Origin: Membranipora membranacea
Lineage: Eukaryota; Bryozoa; Gymnolaemata; Cheilostomatida; Membraniporidae
Direction: 5' to 3'
NCBI GenBank assembly: GCA_914767715.1
Contig: OU612069.1
Span: forward strand, 24,239,387-24,303,386
DNA: 64,000 bases
Position 1 is the first letter of the stretch. Each line of letters opens with the position of its first letter. Shown piece by piece: positions 24,721-36,840 of the stretch. The position numbers were made by a program, and so were the translations under genes. Under the pieces are notes generated by a model, which did not search any database, was not told the DNA's origin, and saw only the letters and a program-made list of their open reading frames with translations.

Positions 24721-24958
24721 ATTCAACAATACCTCACAGATCATTGCTGTAAAACATCAATCATATCTCCATAACCTGATACAGAAAATTCTACATTACT
24801 GATCAAACAAACAAAGCCATAGACTATGGTACATACCAGTGATACTTCTTTGGAGGCCTCTAGAGGTCCTGACAAATCCAGACCTAGGTGAGCCAGACCG
24901 CTCTTTTTCAAGCTCCCTGACATAATCCTTTACCCTCTTCAACTCTTTCTTCGTCAAC
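24721..24958 (-). CDS. Candidate last two exons of an unknown minus-strand gene
   Basis: On the minus strand an open segment ending near 24837 encodes a charged, probably helical stretch (RLTKKELKRVKDYVRELEKE, then RSGSPRSGFVRTSRGLQRSIT). It is followed by a GTATGT donor, a 61-bp intron (24776-24836) and a CTGTATCAG acceptor. The final 35 nt encode GYGDMIDVLQQ and a TGA (24741-24743), with an AATAAA polyadenylation-type signal about 20 nt downstream (near 24720). The frame is kept across the junction. The 5' boundary at 24958 is uncertain because the acceptor there is weak. I do not recognise the family. It could also be a retroelement remnant. Confidence 0.35.
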
Positions 24959-26050
24959 CTGTTGTGGGATTCCGGGTTATGGAGTCACCACATTAACTCT
25001 CCGCTACTGAGATCTGTGCTCACGAGCTCGGTATGATGATTCTCGCTATGTGACACTGGCTTATTTACATGCGATCTCATTTGATTCGAGATCAAACACT
25101 TGACTCAAGAGCATGCCTTTTAATTCTTATCAAGTTTAACATCAAATGCAATTCAACTTAACAATGCATGTTTTATTTCAACAAGTTATACTTTCTAGTT
25201 AATGATGCCATGCATGCTCAATTTAATTCATTTAAATAAATTAGTTGATGATATAAATAATCCAACCAAGTGTTGTACTGTGCCATTATCAAATAACAAG
25301 GCAAGTTCTATTTCCCTATAAATATCACTAATGTACAATAAATGAAAATATTATGATAAAAACTGTAAAACTTTCATGTTTAAAAACTGACCTGTCTCCA
25401 GAATGAAGTTGCAAACAAAGAGCGCTGCTTGTCGACCAGAGGGTCGCCAAACAGATCATGAATTTCAATAGACAACAATGTTCTTAAATACTATAAACCC
25501 AGACACATTACAAAACTGCTGACGTCAATAAGCAAAAAAACAAGAATAAAACACACTTCTCAATTGCCAGAAAAAGAGGGTTGAATGGGCCGCAAGAGTG
25601 GGTTGATCCAGTGTTGATCGGCCGCATGAGTGGGTTGATCCAGGGTTGATCGGCCGCAAGAGTGGGTGGCACCGGTATTAAGAATAGAATTTAGATTTGA
25701 ATTTAATTGAGTGTCCTTGATTCGCGGTGAGATGCACTGGCTGGTAACTGCGTGTCCTCAAGTCGAGGTTTGAGTGTACTGATGATGATGCTGGCAAAGA
25801 TATTGGATGTTCTTATTGTGTCTGATGTTGATATAGAAATTATCCTGTTTGCTGCTGTAGATGCGACACTGTCACCTGTGACAAAGGACAGATTAGACTA
25901 GTATAATAATGAGGTGATATTGAAATCGCCTAAAACAAACTCTTAGCATTTCTATACACGAGATCTTGATCAAGGCCAAAAAATTAAAGATTTGACAATG
26001 CGATTAATGCTGCTGAGCTGGGAGGTTATTTGTAGAATACTTGAAAGGGA
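24959..26050. other. Non-coding stretch holding a 32-bp minisatellite
   Basis: Apart from the minisatellite at 25588-25669, I see only AT-rich sequence. Confidence 0.4.
25588..25669. repeat. 32-bp minisatellite, about 2.5 copies
   Basis: The unit begins GGCCGCAAGAGTGGGTTGAT and ends GTTGATC. Copies start at 25588, 25620 and 25652. Confidence 0.9.
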
Positions 26051-26517
26051 TTAAACCATTGCTGCCACAGCTTGGCTTTGCCAAGCATAGCTACCAGTCG
26101 AAAAATTTAAATGGAGAGTTGTGGCATCAAAACATCTAGCCAGTAGCTTTGAATGGAGTATAAATAATGTAATAAATGAGCTCTCAAAATGTAGGGAGTA
26201 TCTTCTTCTCCAACCATCCACCATTAGTGATGACAAATGATGTTGTTGACCAATCAGGTGCCTCTAAAATCTAGCTGCGATCATACACTAATAAAAATGT
26301 TGGATCTCAGCTAGATTTAAGAGGCACCTGATTGGTCAACAACAACATTTGTCATCACTAATGGTGGATGGCTGGGGAAGATACTCCCTACATTTTGAGA
26401 GCTCATATAACTCCATTCAAAGCTACTGGCTAGATGTTTCGATGCCACAACTCTCTATTTAGATATTTGACTGGTGGCTATGCTGGGCAAAGCCCAGCTG
26501 TGGCAGCAGTGGTTTAA
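26051..26517. mobile_element. Palindromic TTAA MITE just downstream of the ROCO stop codon
   Basis: TTAA (26051-26054) and TTAA (26514-26517) flank a 459-bp foldback whose ends are ACCATTGCTGCC and GGCAGCAGTGGT. The arms (about 26055-26278 and 26309-26513) are near-complete inverted copies around a 30-bp loop. It has no coding sequence and is likely a non-autonomous TTAA-type (piggyBac or Kolobok) element. It ends 51 bp from the ROCO stop, in the gene's 3' flank. Confidence 0.85.
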
Positions 26518-26567
26518 GATATACAACGGCTTTCTCAAGCATGCAGCACCATGTCTCTCAATGTAAA

Positions 26568-28565
26568 TTACTCACACGGGTAGCGCAGAGGCTTCAGCAC
26601 CTTCAGGGGGCCTCCATCAGTTCTGTCGTTGGCACAGGGGACCGGCTCCACACCTCTGAATTCACGTACCCAGTCATTTTTATTCTCTTGCAAATCGGGA
26701 ATTTCCATCCAGTCTGGGTCAATATCAGCATCAGGATCAGGGAGCCTCAAGTACAAGCAATGAGAGCAGAAGAATTTACAGATGGGTCGAGCTCCCTCCC
26801 ATTGCCTCAGAGAGCATCTCAACAGGTGACAAATCGCTTTCTTCACTCACCCAACTCTTCAACTGGTGTGTCCATTTGGATTATGAGCTCAAAGTTCCCA
26901 CTGCTGTGGGTGACACGACTGATTGAGGATCAATGATGGACCTCTGCACCATTACTAGCGGCTCTTATCTTATACTCAGGTGCCAAGAAGAGATTCAAGA
27001 ATGCTACTGTCAGAAGATGGTAGACATAGGGAGGTGGTGGAAGGCCTACAAAGAGAATGCCCTCCGGAGGGGAAGGAGACAATCAACGATCACGTTTTCT
27101 CTAGTTATATCTGTTGAGAGCGCAGGGATGATATATGCCTCTGCAGGTTTGTCTCCAACTGGGCCACAAATCAGGTAAAATGTCCGAAGATGGGCAACGG
27201 CGATTTCAACAGGGAAGTCATTGCTTCTAAACGCAGTTTTGAGAACTCTCTCATCCGGCATCCGAGAGCTGAGGAATTTGCTAACTAGCGCTGAGTGTTT
27301 CTCCTTAGTGACCCACTTGCCATTCAACTGTAATGGTTGAAATTCATCTCCTTTGCCAGTTCTCACCATTCCTGTGATGAAATATCACTGCGATCGCACT
27401 GGTCACCAAATCTATCTTGTGGAAGACATACTGACGAAGTATGACATCTCGCTCAAACCATAGAATCCTGCCAACATCATGCTTATACCGTAGTATAACC
27501 AAGTCCTTATCTTCTGGGAATGCCTCTATAATATCTGTCAGAAGGATGTACTGTGACTGGTTGTGTAGCTCGAAGATGGACTCGATATCATTCCATAAGT
27601 CAGGGACAACCCTTTTGTGAGCTTCACTAAGGAACTCAAGCTTTTGTGTCAAAGAATGAATGTTTTCTGTTTCAAGCTCATCGTCACCGAAAGAATATAT
27701 ATCATCATCGTCGAACAGTGGTCGGTCAGTGCCGGAGAAATGCTCAATGGTGCAAAATCTGCTGGAGTTTTTGGAGTAAAGCACTTCCTCCTTCACTATG
27801 GACAAACGCATAGATTCCATGGTTGTTAGTAGCTGTGCCTTGCTCTCAGTGAATGCTTCATCTGATAGGCAATCCATGTGTGTGAGAACCAAAATGGGCG
27901 CTCCCAGATTAGGACATGAGATATATAGGTGACTGAGGTATCTCATGCAGACCAGCTCTGTAGCTTTACTGGTCCCGGCAGACATAGACAAATTAGAGAA
28001 CTGTTTCATGTTCACAACTATGACAGGGATGTAATTGTTCCTTATTGTGAACTGGTGAGAAAGATGATAAACGTCGTTGCCACCAAAGTCAAAACACCTC
28101 AGCTTCGAGCCATTGATTGTAATGTCTTTCACCTCAAAGACTTCAGTTGTATTGTCAGTAGGTAAACTCCCATCGCGGCTAGTCAGGGTCCTTTTATTGT
28201 GTTTTAGTGTTTCAATCAGACTTGTCTTACCAGCCAAAGTACTTCATATGACTGCTACTGAGATTACGGGAATTTCAGCGGTTGGAGTATGACCTTGATT
28301 GGCGAGGTCAGTATAGTATTTCTTGATTGCAGAGAGCCCCTGAAAACATACTTCGAAAGGTGGACTTCTTAGTGCATTACTACCCCTACAATATAGTGAG
28401 GCGAGGTGAGCCAGGTTGAGTATCCCCTTGTCCAGTGATTTTAATGTGTCTAACTTTGAGATATCCAAATGCTTGAGTCTCTTCAGCAGTAAGATTACAG
28501 GAGGTAATGTTGTGAATTGGTTACCTCCTATATTGAGATACGTTAGATTTTTCAGTGCTGACAAA
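26568..28565 (-). pseudogene. Last exon of the ROCO gene: terminal LRRs, Roc GTPase, COR, C-terminus; disrupted
   Basis: The exon opens after a TTACAG acceptor at 28565. Joined to the phase-2 LRR exons it reads as a standard LRR (SLSALKNLTYLNIGG), more LRRs, and the linker FEVCFQGLSAIKKYYTDL. Roc motifs follow: P-loop GKTS, DFGGNDVYH (switch II, G3) and LTHMD (G4). COR is recognisable by PDLWNDIESI, DVGRILWF and DLVTSAIAVIFHH. A C-terminal region has FFCSHCLYLRLPDPD before the stop at 26568-26570. ROCO proteins are GTPases that usually act as signalling scaffolds. Damage seen: a TGA at 28244-28246, replacing the first glycine codon of the P-loop in frame; a frameshift near 27345-27369; another near 27050-27080; a stop near 26933; and a further shift near 26850. 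It is either a pseudogene or sequence with uncorrected errors. Confidence 0.8.
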
Positions 28566-30740
28566 CTGTAAGTAATAATAGTGAAAGTACAGATAATAAT
28601 TCACAAAACTTGAATTTTGTGATTATGACAGTTCTATTTTCAACCACATCTGTGTAGTAAAACCAATTGATGGTTTGCCTATTTGCCGATTACACTTTAA
28701 TTGCCCAATCTTAATTTTGAAAGCTTCAAATTATTAAGCGGCCTACCAGGCCTTTGAAAATAAGCAATTTCATTCAAGTTGTCTTCCCTTTGAAAATTGA
28801 CAGTGGCGTTGAGCACATCATTAGTGATGAAAGAATTCATGGAATAACTCCTATTCCAAGAAAGCTAAATTTAAGGGGTTGCCATAGGATCATGTCAGTG
28901 TAGTATGGTATCTGATGGCATAGTTTTCAATACCCTACTCGGAATTATTTTTTTAATTTTTACGTACTGCCCAGTGGTTTTTTCAGGTAATTACAGTAAA
29001 TGTATGTTGCTGATCACAGCAATAAATTGACCCAATGTACACCAATACACAATACAGTACACAATACACATATTATTGCATCGATATGTTATGCTATGAT
29101 TGTTGTCTGCTGTGATCAGGGAAAATATAGATCAGGTATAATAGAGGTTATCATGATGATGACAAGTGAGGGTACTGTGCTTGTACCGGATTAAGTGAAT
29201 GTTGGATGAGGCCATTATAATTTGACTAGAAATACCGCAGAAATAAATGCCACAAAACATCAGGGGAATGGATAACAGACTATTTATTTTTTGTATTAGG
29301 TTAATTTGGTGATTGACTTGTGTTAAATGAATGGTTGACTGAATTATCCAGTATAGGTTTTGGGTGGTTGATACTTGACATCGGCAAAATGCAGGCTTGC
29401 AGGAATACAGATCCCAGGGGCCCATGACACAAACCCTCTTTAGCCTTATCTTCAGACTCTATTCCAAGCTCAATGTGGTCCAAATTGCCAAGTGAGGGGG
29501 ATTGATGAAGTCAGTGTCCGTTTTTGTCCTCACGGTGTCAACCATAGTGTGAAGTTTGATGCGGTATTCTGCCTTTCCGTGCACAAGGCACCTTTACTCT
29601 GGTCCATGGTGTGACACTGAACTTCATATATTTCTCCAGCGGTGAGGTTCATTTTCTGCATGAGTTGTGCTATAAATTGGCTTCTTTGACAGTGTTTCAT
29701 AATATCAACTTTCTTACTAAGTTTGTCCACTTATTGAGCAGCAGCGATTGTAGCTGTAGATTGCTGATCAATAATTATAATTTCAGGTTCTTGTGGAGTT
29801 TGGTGGCAGTCCTGCAGTTGACCTGTTACCACATTGTCAATTGTCCTTTAGGGTAAAGATTATAATTTATTGTTAGGCTTATGGTACTGGCATTCAATTT
29901 ACTGTTATTCCTTATGACTTGTTGCATCATGTTACAGCTCTGTTATGTAAACCTTGATATACTCTGTAAATCAATTTAACTGAAAATTTTGAGTTCACAT
30001 TTTGAATCTGTCTGGTAATTCATGAATATGATTGCTCACTGCTTCGGACAAAGAAAATCCTTATCACATCATGACCGGAAAATTTGAATTTGTCACAACT
30101 TGATATTTATTCCTTGGTAGGAAAAGCAGCGGTTTGCTCTCAGCTGTACCAGAAACAATGTTGCCACTGTTTCCACAGCTGGGGAATGAGGGTGGCGTTG
30201 TCATTTGAGGAGTGTTTTTTTTTGCGGCGGTTTTCTTCTTACTTGAAATTCAAACATTGGATAAATTTACTGGACACAAACAAAAGTGAGAAATTGATCA
30301 TGATATTGTATCACAATCTCTTCAAATTTGTTTGATAAGTACTTATTTTATGTTCTCACTGAGTGTGTCTCATCTCTCAGGCGATTACTTGGAGTACATT
30401 TCACTTTTAGATAGCACAAATTGCTTTCTGTGCTGATAGTGTTGTAAAAAACCTCTTGTAAAGGCACTGTCAGAGAGAGAATATCCCTGTTTGGCAATAA
30501 ATTTATGTATCTCAAAGTATGAGATGGGTGGCAATTTTGTCCTGGCAGCATCTTTGGCTATCGATTACATTCAGGAGCTGGCCAATCAATCTTGAATAAT
30601 GCCATATAGTCCCATTTTTGATATTTCCTAGTACCTTAGGTTAGGTCAGTTCCTTTCTTGTTACAGAAAATTTAAAACCAGACGCCTTCATAAATCTTTG
30701 AGTGCTTCTGTGTCCCACGTTTCGACTTCATTCAATGATA
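28566..30740. other. Start of the large ROCO intron; no feature seen
   Basis: The intron between the last LRR exon and the Roc-COR exon is 11.1 kb (28566-39698). In this part I see only AT-rich sequence and motif-free short frames. Confidence 0.45.
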
Positions 30741-30743
30741 TCA

Positions 30744-31104
30744 CAGAGTAAGGATATATTATATCCTTACTCTGCGATGATATAAAATCGCTGCTTACAA
30801 GATCTACATATTGTCATGTTAATTGGAGTCTGATGACCAAATTAATTGACATATGGGTGCAGAATTAAATACACATGTGGGTAATAATTCACACATCAGT
30901 GTTTTGTGGTACACATACCAGGCTTGATCAGCCGAGCCCAATGGTTGCTGTATATATCATCCAGACAACTTTTATATCACAGAGTAAGGATATAGAAATC
31001 ATTGATACAATGAAAAATCTGAGCATGAAACGATATATCCTTACTCTGGATTTTTATCATCTCATGCTCTTGCTCTCTATTTTCATTGTATCAATAATTT
31101 CTAT
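30744..31104. repeat. Clustered palindromes built on AGAGTAAGGATATA
   Basis: A 15-bp-arm perfect hairpin sits at 30744-30774. The same arm word recurs at 30981-30994, with its complement at 31034-31047. Overlapping it, a 25-bp arm (30992-31016) pairs with 31080-31104 with one mismatch, and an 8-bp inner stem pairs 31021-31028 with 31062-31069. Two mutually exclusive folds are therefore possible. Confidence 0.7.
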
Positions 31105-31361
31105 CCTATTACAAAGGTGTTGCCACATATCCCAAAATAATAACCTTGTTTGTTATGACACTGCAAGAATTACATCGCTAGTCTGACGGTTTGAGGTGCT
31201 AGCATTTTTTCTCCCTCTCAATAAATGTCCATCGGTAGATTATTCACCTGATTGGTGAATGCCACCTCCAGAAAATGCAGTGCTACCAAGTAAGCAAAGA
31301 CATAGGAATATTTTTAGCCTGGTCACGCGGCCACTGGCTTTGGTTTTTTTTAATTTTTGGT

Positions 31362-31848
31362 TGGCCTTGTATTTCTGGGTATAGTATGAGTAGTTGTCTT
31401 CTGCCTTTTTAGCTCTAATCTTCACCACTTTGAGCTTTGACCTATTCCCTGTTCCACGGCAAATAAATTAACATTGTCATTTATCATATTCAAGGTAAAT
31501 ATACATAAATTGATTGGATTAAATGTTGCAGTATTAATGTGAAAACATGGCTAAGTTATAAACAATTCACAACACCACTGACTTTGACCATGATAATTTC
31601 TAGGTCAAGGTCAAGTCAGGGTCATAGTCAGTGGTGTTGTGAATTGTTTATAACTTAGCCATGTTTTCACATTAATACTGCAACATTTAATCCAATCAAT
31701 TTATGTATATTTATCTTGAATATGATAAATGACAATGTTAATTTATTTGCCGATGGAAGAGAGAAAAAGTCAAAGCTCAAAGTGGTGCAGATTAGAGCTC
31801 AATAGACAGAAGACAACTACTCATACCTTACTGAGAAATACAAGGCCA
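31362..31848. mobile_element. 487-bp foldback repeat with a near-perfect inner arm
   Basis: Left and right arms (about 31362-31585 and 31620-31848) are inverted copies. The inner 125 bp of each differ by one substitution, while the outer parts are more diverged. The outer left arm overlaps a minus-strand open frame rich in lysine (KAEDNYSYYTQKYKANQK), and the right arm holds a mutated copy of its start. No target duplication was clear. It could be a MITE or a local inverted duplication. Confidence 0.65.
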
Positions 31849-33540
31849 CCCAATGGTAAAGTGTCCATTTTTCATGGGCATTGAAACACAACTCCAAATT
31901 ATAAAAATGTTATTTTTGGGTTAAGTGAAACTGAGAGAATTGAGTCAAAAAACATTAGCTCCTTTGACCCATTGATCACAATTTTTTGTGATTTCGTTTT
32001 TGGGAATTATTAGGGTTGTCTACTCAAGGAGTTGGACTACTCTACCCACATAAAACCCAGAATATAATGCATTGTTTTCAGGTTGTTAAATCCGTAAAAT
32101 GGCATTTTTGGTTTCCTAAATGTAACCACATTGACATAAATTACACTGATCTTGATGAGATATTGCTAAGTATCCATTCCATTTCAATCAAATACCAGGC
32201 ACTTAGCATTTCTAATTAATAGATGATTCATCATTAATGTAATTTTGCCACATCATGTTAACTGTCCTTGAATAGAGAAGAATAGAAGCATAAACATCAG
32301 CTCCCTCTTTTGCATATTTCCATCTCACCACCATACGATCCAACTCACAAGCACTCTTCCACACCAAATACAAGATTGTAGAACACAACTTGACATACAG
32401 TAGAATACTTGAAGATCACATCGGCACTAGAATAAACACACCACAGCTATCCAGATACACGCTAATTTCCTTATAACAAGGTAGCACTATTACTTGAGCA
32501 GACAAAAATGAAGAAAGAGTAAGTTTCACTGCAAGAGGTTAAGTCTGTGTAAAAGAAATGAACTTTGAGTAATTCATCTGTAAAACTATGATCCGTTATA
32601 CCTTCAGCTGTGACGGTTTAGTACCACCATGTGAAAGAGAGTAACACAGGTCTCAGAGTCAAGTAAATACAAGTGGTATCCCAAACTGCAGAGTGTAAAT
32701 TATGAGGAAGAGACCTCATGATAAAGTGAAAGCTTGGTCAGAGTCAGAGTTGCAATATTTTGAAGGATTTGTGGGAGAAAACTCCAATCATGCTTGAAAG
32801 TTTAAGCTGATGGTGTTATTCTTGCCTTTCGTCTTAGATTTGAGGTAGTGATGTTCTGACAGTAGTATCAAAACTCAACTACATTTCAGAACACAGGCTA
32901 ACACAAAATGCCAGTAACAGCAAATAACATGTTGAAAAGAAACACCTACAGGTGATTAGTCTGAAAGCTAGACAGATGTTTTGTCTACCACAGTTATTGT
33001 ATCGTATAGAATATCAGATTGCAAAATATCAGACTACAATGGTAATTCTCCTGTTCCCAAGCAACATGAAAATAAAGTAATGGCGAATGAACAAGAATTG
33101 TTTACAAAATAATAACATATAATGACTCTCTTGTCTACTCGAGTAACTCACAGTAAACACTCAAAGAGTAGAGTCATGGTTTCAAACAACACCTTGAGAG
33201 TGGAGAAGGCCAGAGTTAGCAGATAAAAGAGTAGGGTGGAATGGAGTGAATAAGAGTAAAGTGAAGTAAGTAAGAGTAAAGTGAAGTAAGAGTAAAATGA
33301 TCTAGACCATTTTCTAAACTCGAGTGACACAATTTTCCGAACATAGTTGTTCTCAATCACTATGTTTCCAGTTTATTAGGATATGAAGGACCGTGGGTGT
33401 TGCGCTTAGCGTTAGGGGTCTGGTAATCGGTGTCATAGCATTGATAAAGCCCACCATTGTTTTAAAACCGCGTTCATGATGTATTTAATGCTTTATCTAA
33501 GAAGCTTTCTTTCTAACTACGAGTCATTGCTTTCAACACA
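31849..33540. other. Intronic stretch without a gene
   Basis: A short tandem repeat of TAAGAGTAAAGTGAAG (three copies, about 33249-33300) is present. Nothing else was recognised. Confidence 0.45.
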
Positions 33541-33663
33541 ATGGCGAAAGCTTTTTCACCCATTTACCCATATGAAGCTTTTCACCTTTTCACCCATTTA
33601 CTGTCACTAGTCACCCAGACATTGGAAAGGATACATCTCTTAGCCAAGAGCTCTATCAATATT
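33541..33663 (+). CDS. Possible first coding exon, plus strand (weak)
   Basis: An ATG at 33541 opens a 41-codon frame that runs directly into a GTAAGT donor. The peptide begins MAKAFSPIYPYEAFHLF. The underlying DNA contains internal duplication of TTTTCACCCATTTAC, which can create such frames by chance. No partner exon could be joined in frame. Confidence 0.2.
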
Positions 33664-35149
33664 GTAAGTGGTTCTTTTAGTTTTTTTATTCATACAGTTA
33701 AATAATTTGCTGAATTATGCATATACATTTCATTGCATTACATTACATGTGGACATTGTTTTCTGTGGTATCAGATATTCATTTCTGTTGCATTTTTCAG
33801 ACATACTATATCATTTATGGCCTTCTTATTTTAGCTAGATGTGATCCCGACTAGTCACCATTTGTAATTGCTCACTATTGCTCACTATCGGATTTTCTAT
33901 TCCCCCATAATGTGTGAGTTTTGTAAAAATTGTAACGTTCAATGTTAATTTTGTGTCTATGTAATACCATAACTTTTCCATACAATGCCATTATGATCTC
34001 GTTTTTGCATAATGTCAATCTTGTTGCAAACGCTTATACCTTTCAGACATGTCTTATAACGAAACAATCCATGTTACAGGATTACCAGATTATTGGAGAT
34101 AAATAAAGTTCTTTGCACTCTTACACCTGCGTCAATCACGGGATAAAACGGAACTATTCAATACAATGCTGATTGAGTTGAGTATAGTTGTTGTGATGGC
34201 AGTGGTGGATGGGATCCTTTCACAGACTGCATGTATTGATACACTGCTTTATCCTTATCGTGGCCATCTACACTAACACATAACCCCTGCCAACTGAATG
34301 TAACTAACTCACACAGCCAAACCAAAATCACAACAGAAACCTTCATAATCAAACAAGTAGAAACGCTCAAATATATTACAAAACACCAATAAATAGCCCT
34401 TAATCAACCCAACGTCACTGATGAGCCTAACATTTACACAGTCTAGATCCCTTCCACTGCACTCCACTTCACTGCTACCTGATCTGCAAGGCCATTGATC
34501 AAAGTTGGGGGGGGGGGGGGTGGGCGGGGTGCAAAACCTTGTCATCACTTAAAGTAAGCTAAGACTACTTATAGTTATTGATCCTACGCCATCGCCTTTT
34601 GTTTTTACTGTACAAATGTAATAGTTTAACACCCATTTTTTCAATCGAAACCCTTAAAACTTTAACCAAAACCAAACAGGAATGTTGAATTTTGCAAATT
34701 TTCAAAATAGTTTTTCAGATAGAATAGTAGAACATCTTCTTACTGCAACACATTTCTAGATTAGAAATTGTCCTCCCTTCTCATCTACGAGCCATAAGGT
34801 ATTCATGAGGCCTAGTGCTGTGCCGACCTTATAGGCTACCACCTAAAAATATTTTTAATTACCAATCTTTTCCACATAAGTTCAAAATAAATAATATAGT
34901 TCCATTGTCAGGAGACATATACAACAGTAGATAACTTTATTTATGAATTTATACAGTTCCCTCAAGTAGATAGAAGTGATATTTTATTGGGCTGGTACAG
35001 CACTATGCGACATAAATACCTCATACCTCATATATGAGAAGGCAGGACAATTTTTAACACTATACATAATTTTTACCCAGAAGTGTTCTGAGTTTTGTAA
35101 GTATGAAATTATTGCGTAGAAACTGCATGTGGCAGCTCAGCTATACATG
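33664..35149. other. Intronic stretch without a gene
   Basis: A G-homopolymer lies at about 34506-34520. Otherwise nothing was recognised. Confidence 0.45.
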
Positions 35150-36840
35150 TTAAAGGGACCTATCCAGCGCAGCAGATGAACAAGTATACTTTCAACAATG
35201 ATGCAGTATCAGCTACATGGGGGAAACTAAAATCTACCACCAACGCACCGAGTACCATCTAGAGCTGCCTTTACAATCCTCCAGATGCCTGTGATGAGAC
35301 GACTCTTGATTACCTCTCCAAAACACTCACCAATATCCTTACCAACTACCCCAATAACTCTCCTACCATGCTATTATTTTGTAACGAGTGCTCTTTTGAG
35401 GCAAACAGAATACCTGACTATTTTAGAACGCATGTTTCCACTGCGCAAGGAATTTCATCTCGTAAGACGTTGCCACTACTGACTGGTCATTATTAGAGAA
35501 CATATCTGACCTTGATTTACTGACTGAGAGCTATCAAAACATCGTTACCAACATATACCATAAGCCTTGTCCACTCAAAGGTGTACATATCAAAGCTGAT
35601 AGCAGGCCAGCCGGGAAAACACCTCTGATACAAAAGCTGCATCGAGCTAAGAATAAAGCCTACACAATGGGGAAACCGACATACATCTACCTGCAAACCA
35701 CGCTTGAACGAATCTTTCTGAAGGCCAAACAGCCATTCTACAATACAAAAATCAACAATCTGAAAGTGGGATCTTCCAACCGGTTGGGCGGTGTAAAATC
35801 TCTAGACCCAAAAACAATCACCATCTCACTATGTACTCGATGGCCAGCTCTGTACCCACGGCAGTTTGTCGACAAAATGAACGAGTATTACAACACAATT
35901 GCTGGAGAACAACTTCCAACAGACACTCCCTGCAGTGACATCGCTTCATCAACAAGCATAAAATACTCCTGAGATCCTAAGAGGTCAAGTGAAAGCTGTG
36001 CTAAAACGCATCAACACCTCAAAAGCTGTAATTAGCCATTGTAAACCTCGCACCACAAATCTGCTACCCTTCAGTGTATAAAACAGCTCAGATAACACCT
36101 ATCGCTAAGACAGCTCCAGCTCTATGTAAGGATTTTCGCCCCATCTCCTTGCTTTGGCACATAGGCATATTGATAGAAAATTTCATGAACGAACAACTGA
36201 AAAATGAGCTATAAACAAAACTGGACCCGAACCAATTTTCTGATGCCCTAGTCTGCATACTTGACGATGTGACGAAGGTCCTAGACAATACCAACAACAT
36301 CGGTACACAACTTATACTGAACGACTTTAGTAAAGCCTTCGTCTTGATAGATAATAAGCTTCTACTATCAACACTCTTGGAGCTCGAATTTTCTCCACCT
36401 TCTATATATCTGGTGGCGAACTACCTGAACAATTGCTCACATTATTACTTCTGAGTGGTAACAATGTCAAATCAGAGTACCGCATATGTAACAAGGGACG
36501 AACACTTTGGCTGGCATTTGTGAACTCGCTTATTTTCTCTTCAGGCACTGCAATGAAATATGGAGATGACACCACCGCATAATATCAGCTCTCAAAATCT
36601 GCTACAACAACCACTCTTAATACACAAACGGAAGTCAAATTTGAACCACCAGAAATATGACAACTATTGATTAATAAATGCCAAGACTCTATCCAGAACA
36701 AGATGCGCCTAAATGCTGAGAAAACCAAATGCCTCAACATCGCTCTGAAGAAAACATTACAAATGAACAATCCACAGTCTACGAACGATCACAACCAAGT
36801 AGAAAGAGAATGCAAAATTTTGCTTGAAAAAGCGATCTTT
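35150..36840 (+). pseudogene. Degenerate LINE with endonuclease end and reverse transcriptase
   Basis: Frame-hopping translation shows an endonuclease tail (LYNPPDACDETTLDYLSKTL, about 35270), a linker, then RT motifs: KDFRPISLLW (about 36130), LNDFSKAFVLIDNKLLL (about 36317), and an MKYGDDTTA active-site block (about 36552). It ends after a KMRLNAEKTKCLN segment near 36740-36840. Many stops and shifts make it inactive. It lies in the large ROCO intron, antisense to the gene. Its wording differs from the LINEs at 9.9 kb and 22 kb, so it is a different family. Confidence 0.75.

Noticed and set aside
25380-25460. TGGCGACCCTCTGG on the minus strand, resembling a gypsy primer-binding site
   Set aside because: No matching LTR pair could be found around it (a TGTGGTGACTCC word near 24985 does not pair with it).
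31240-31428. 62-codon lysine-rich minus-strand frame as a real gene
   Set aside because: It overlaps a foldback arm and lacks splice or start support. Kept only as a possible captured fragment.
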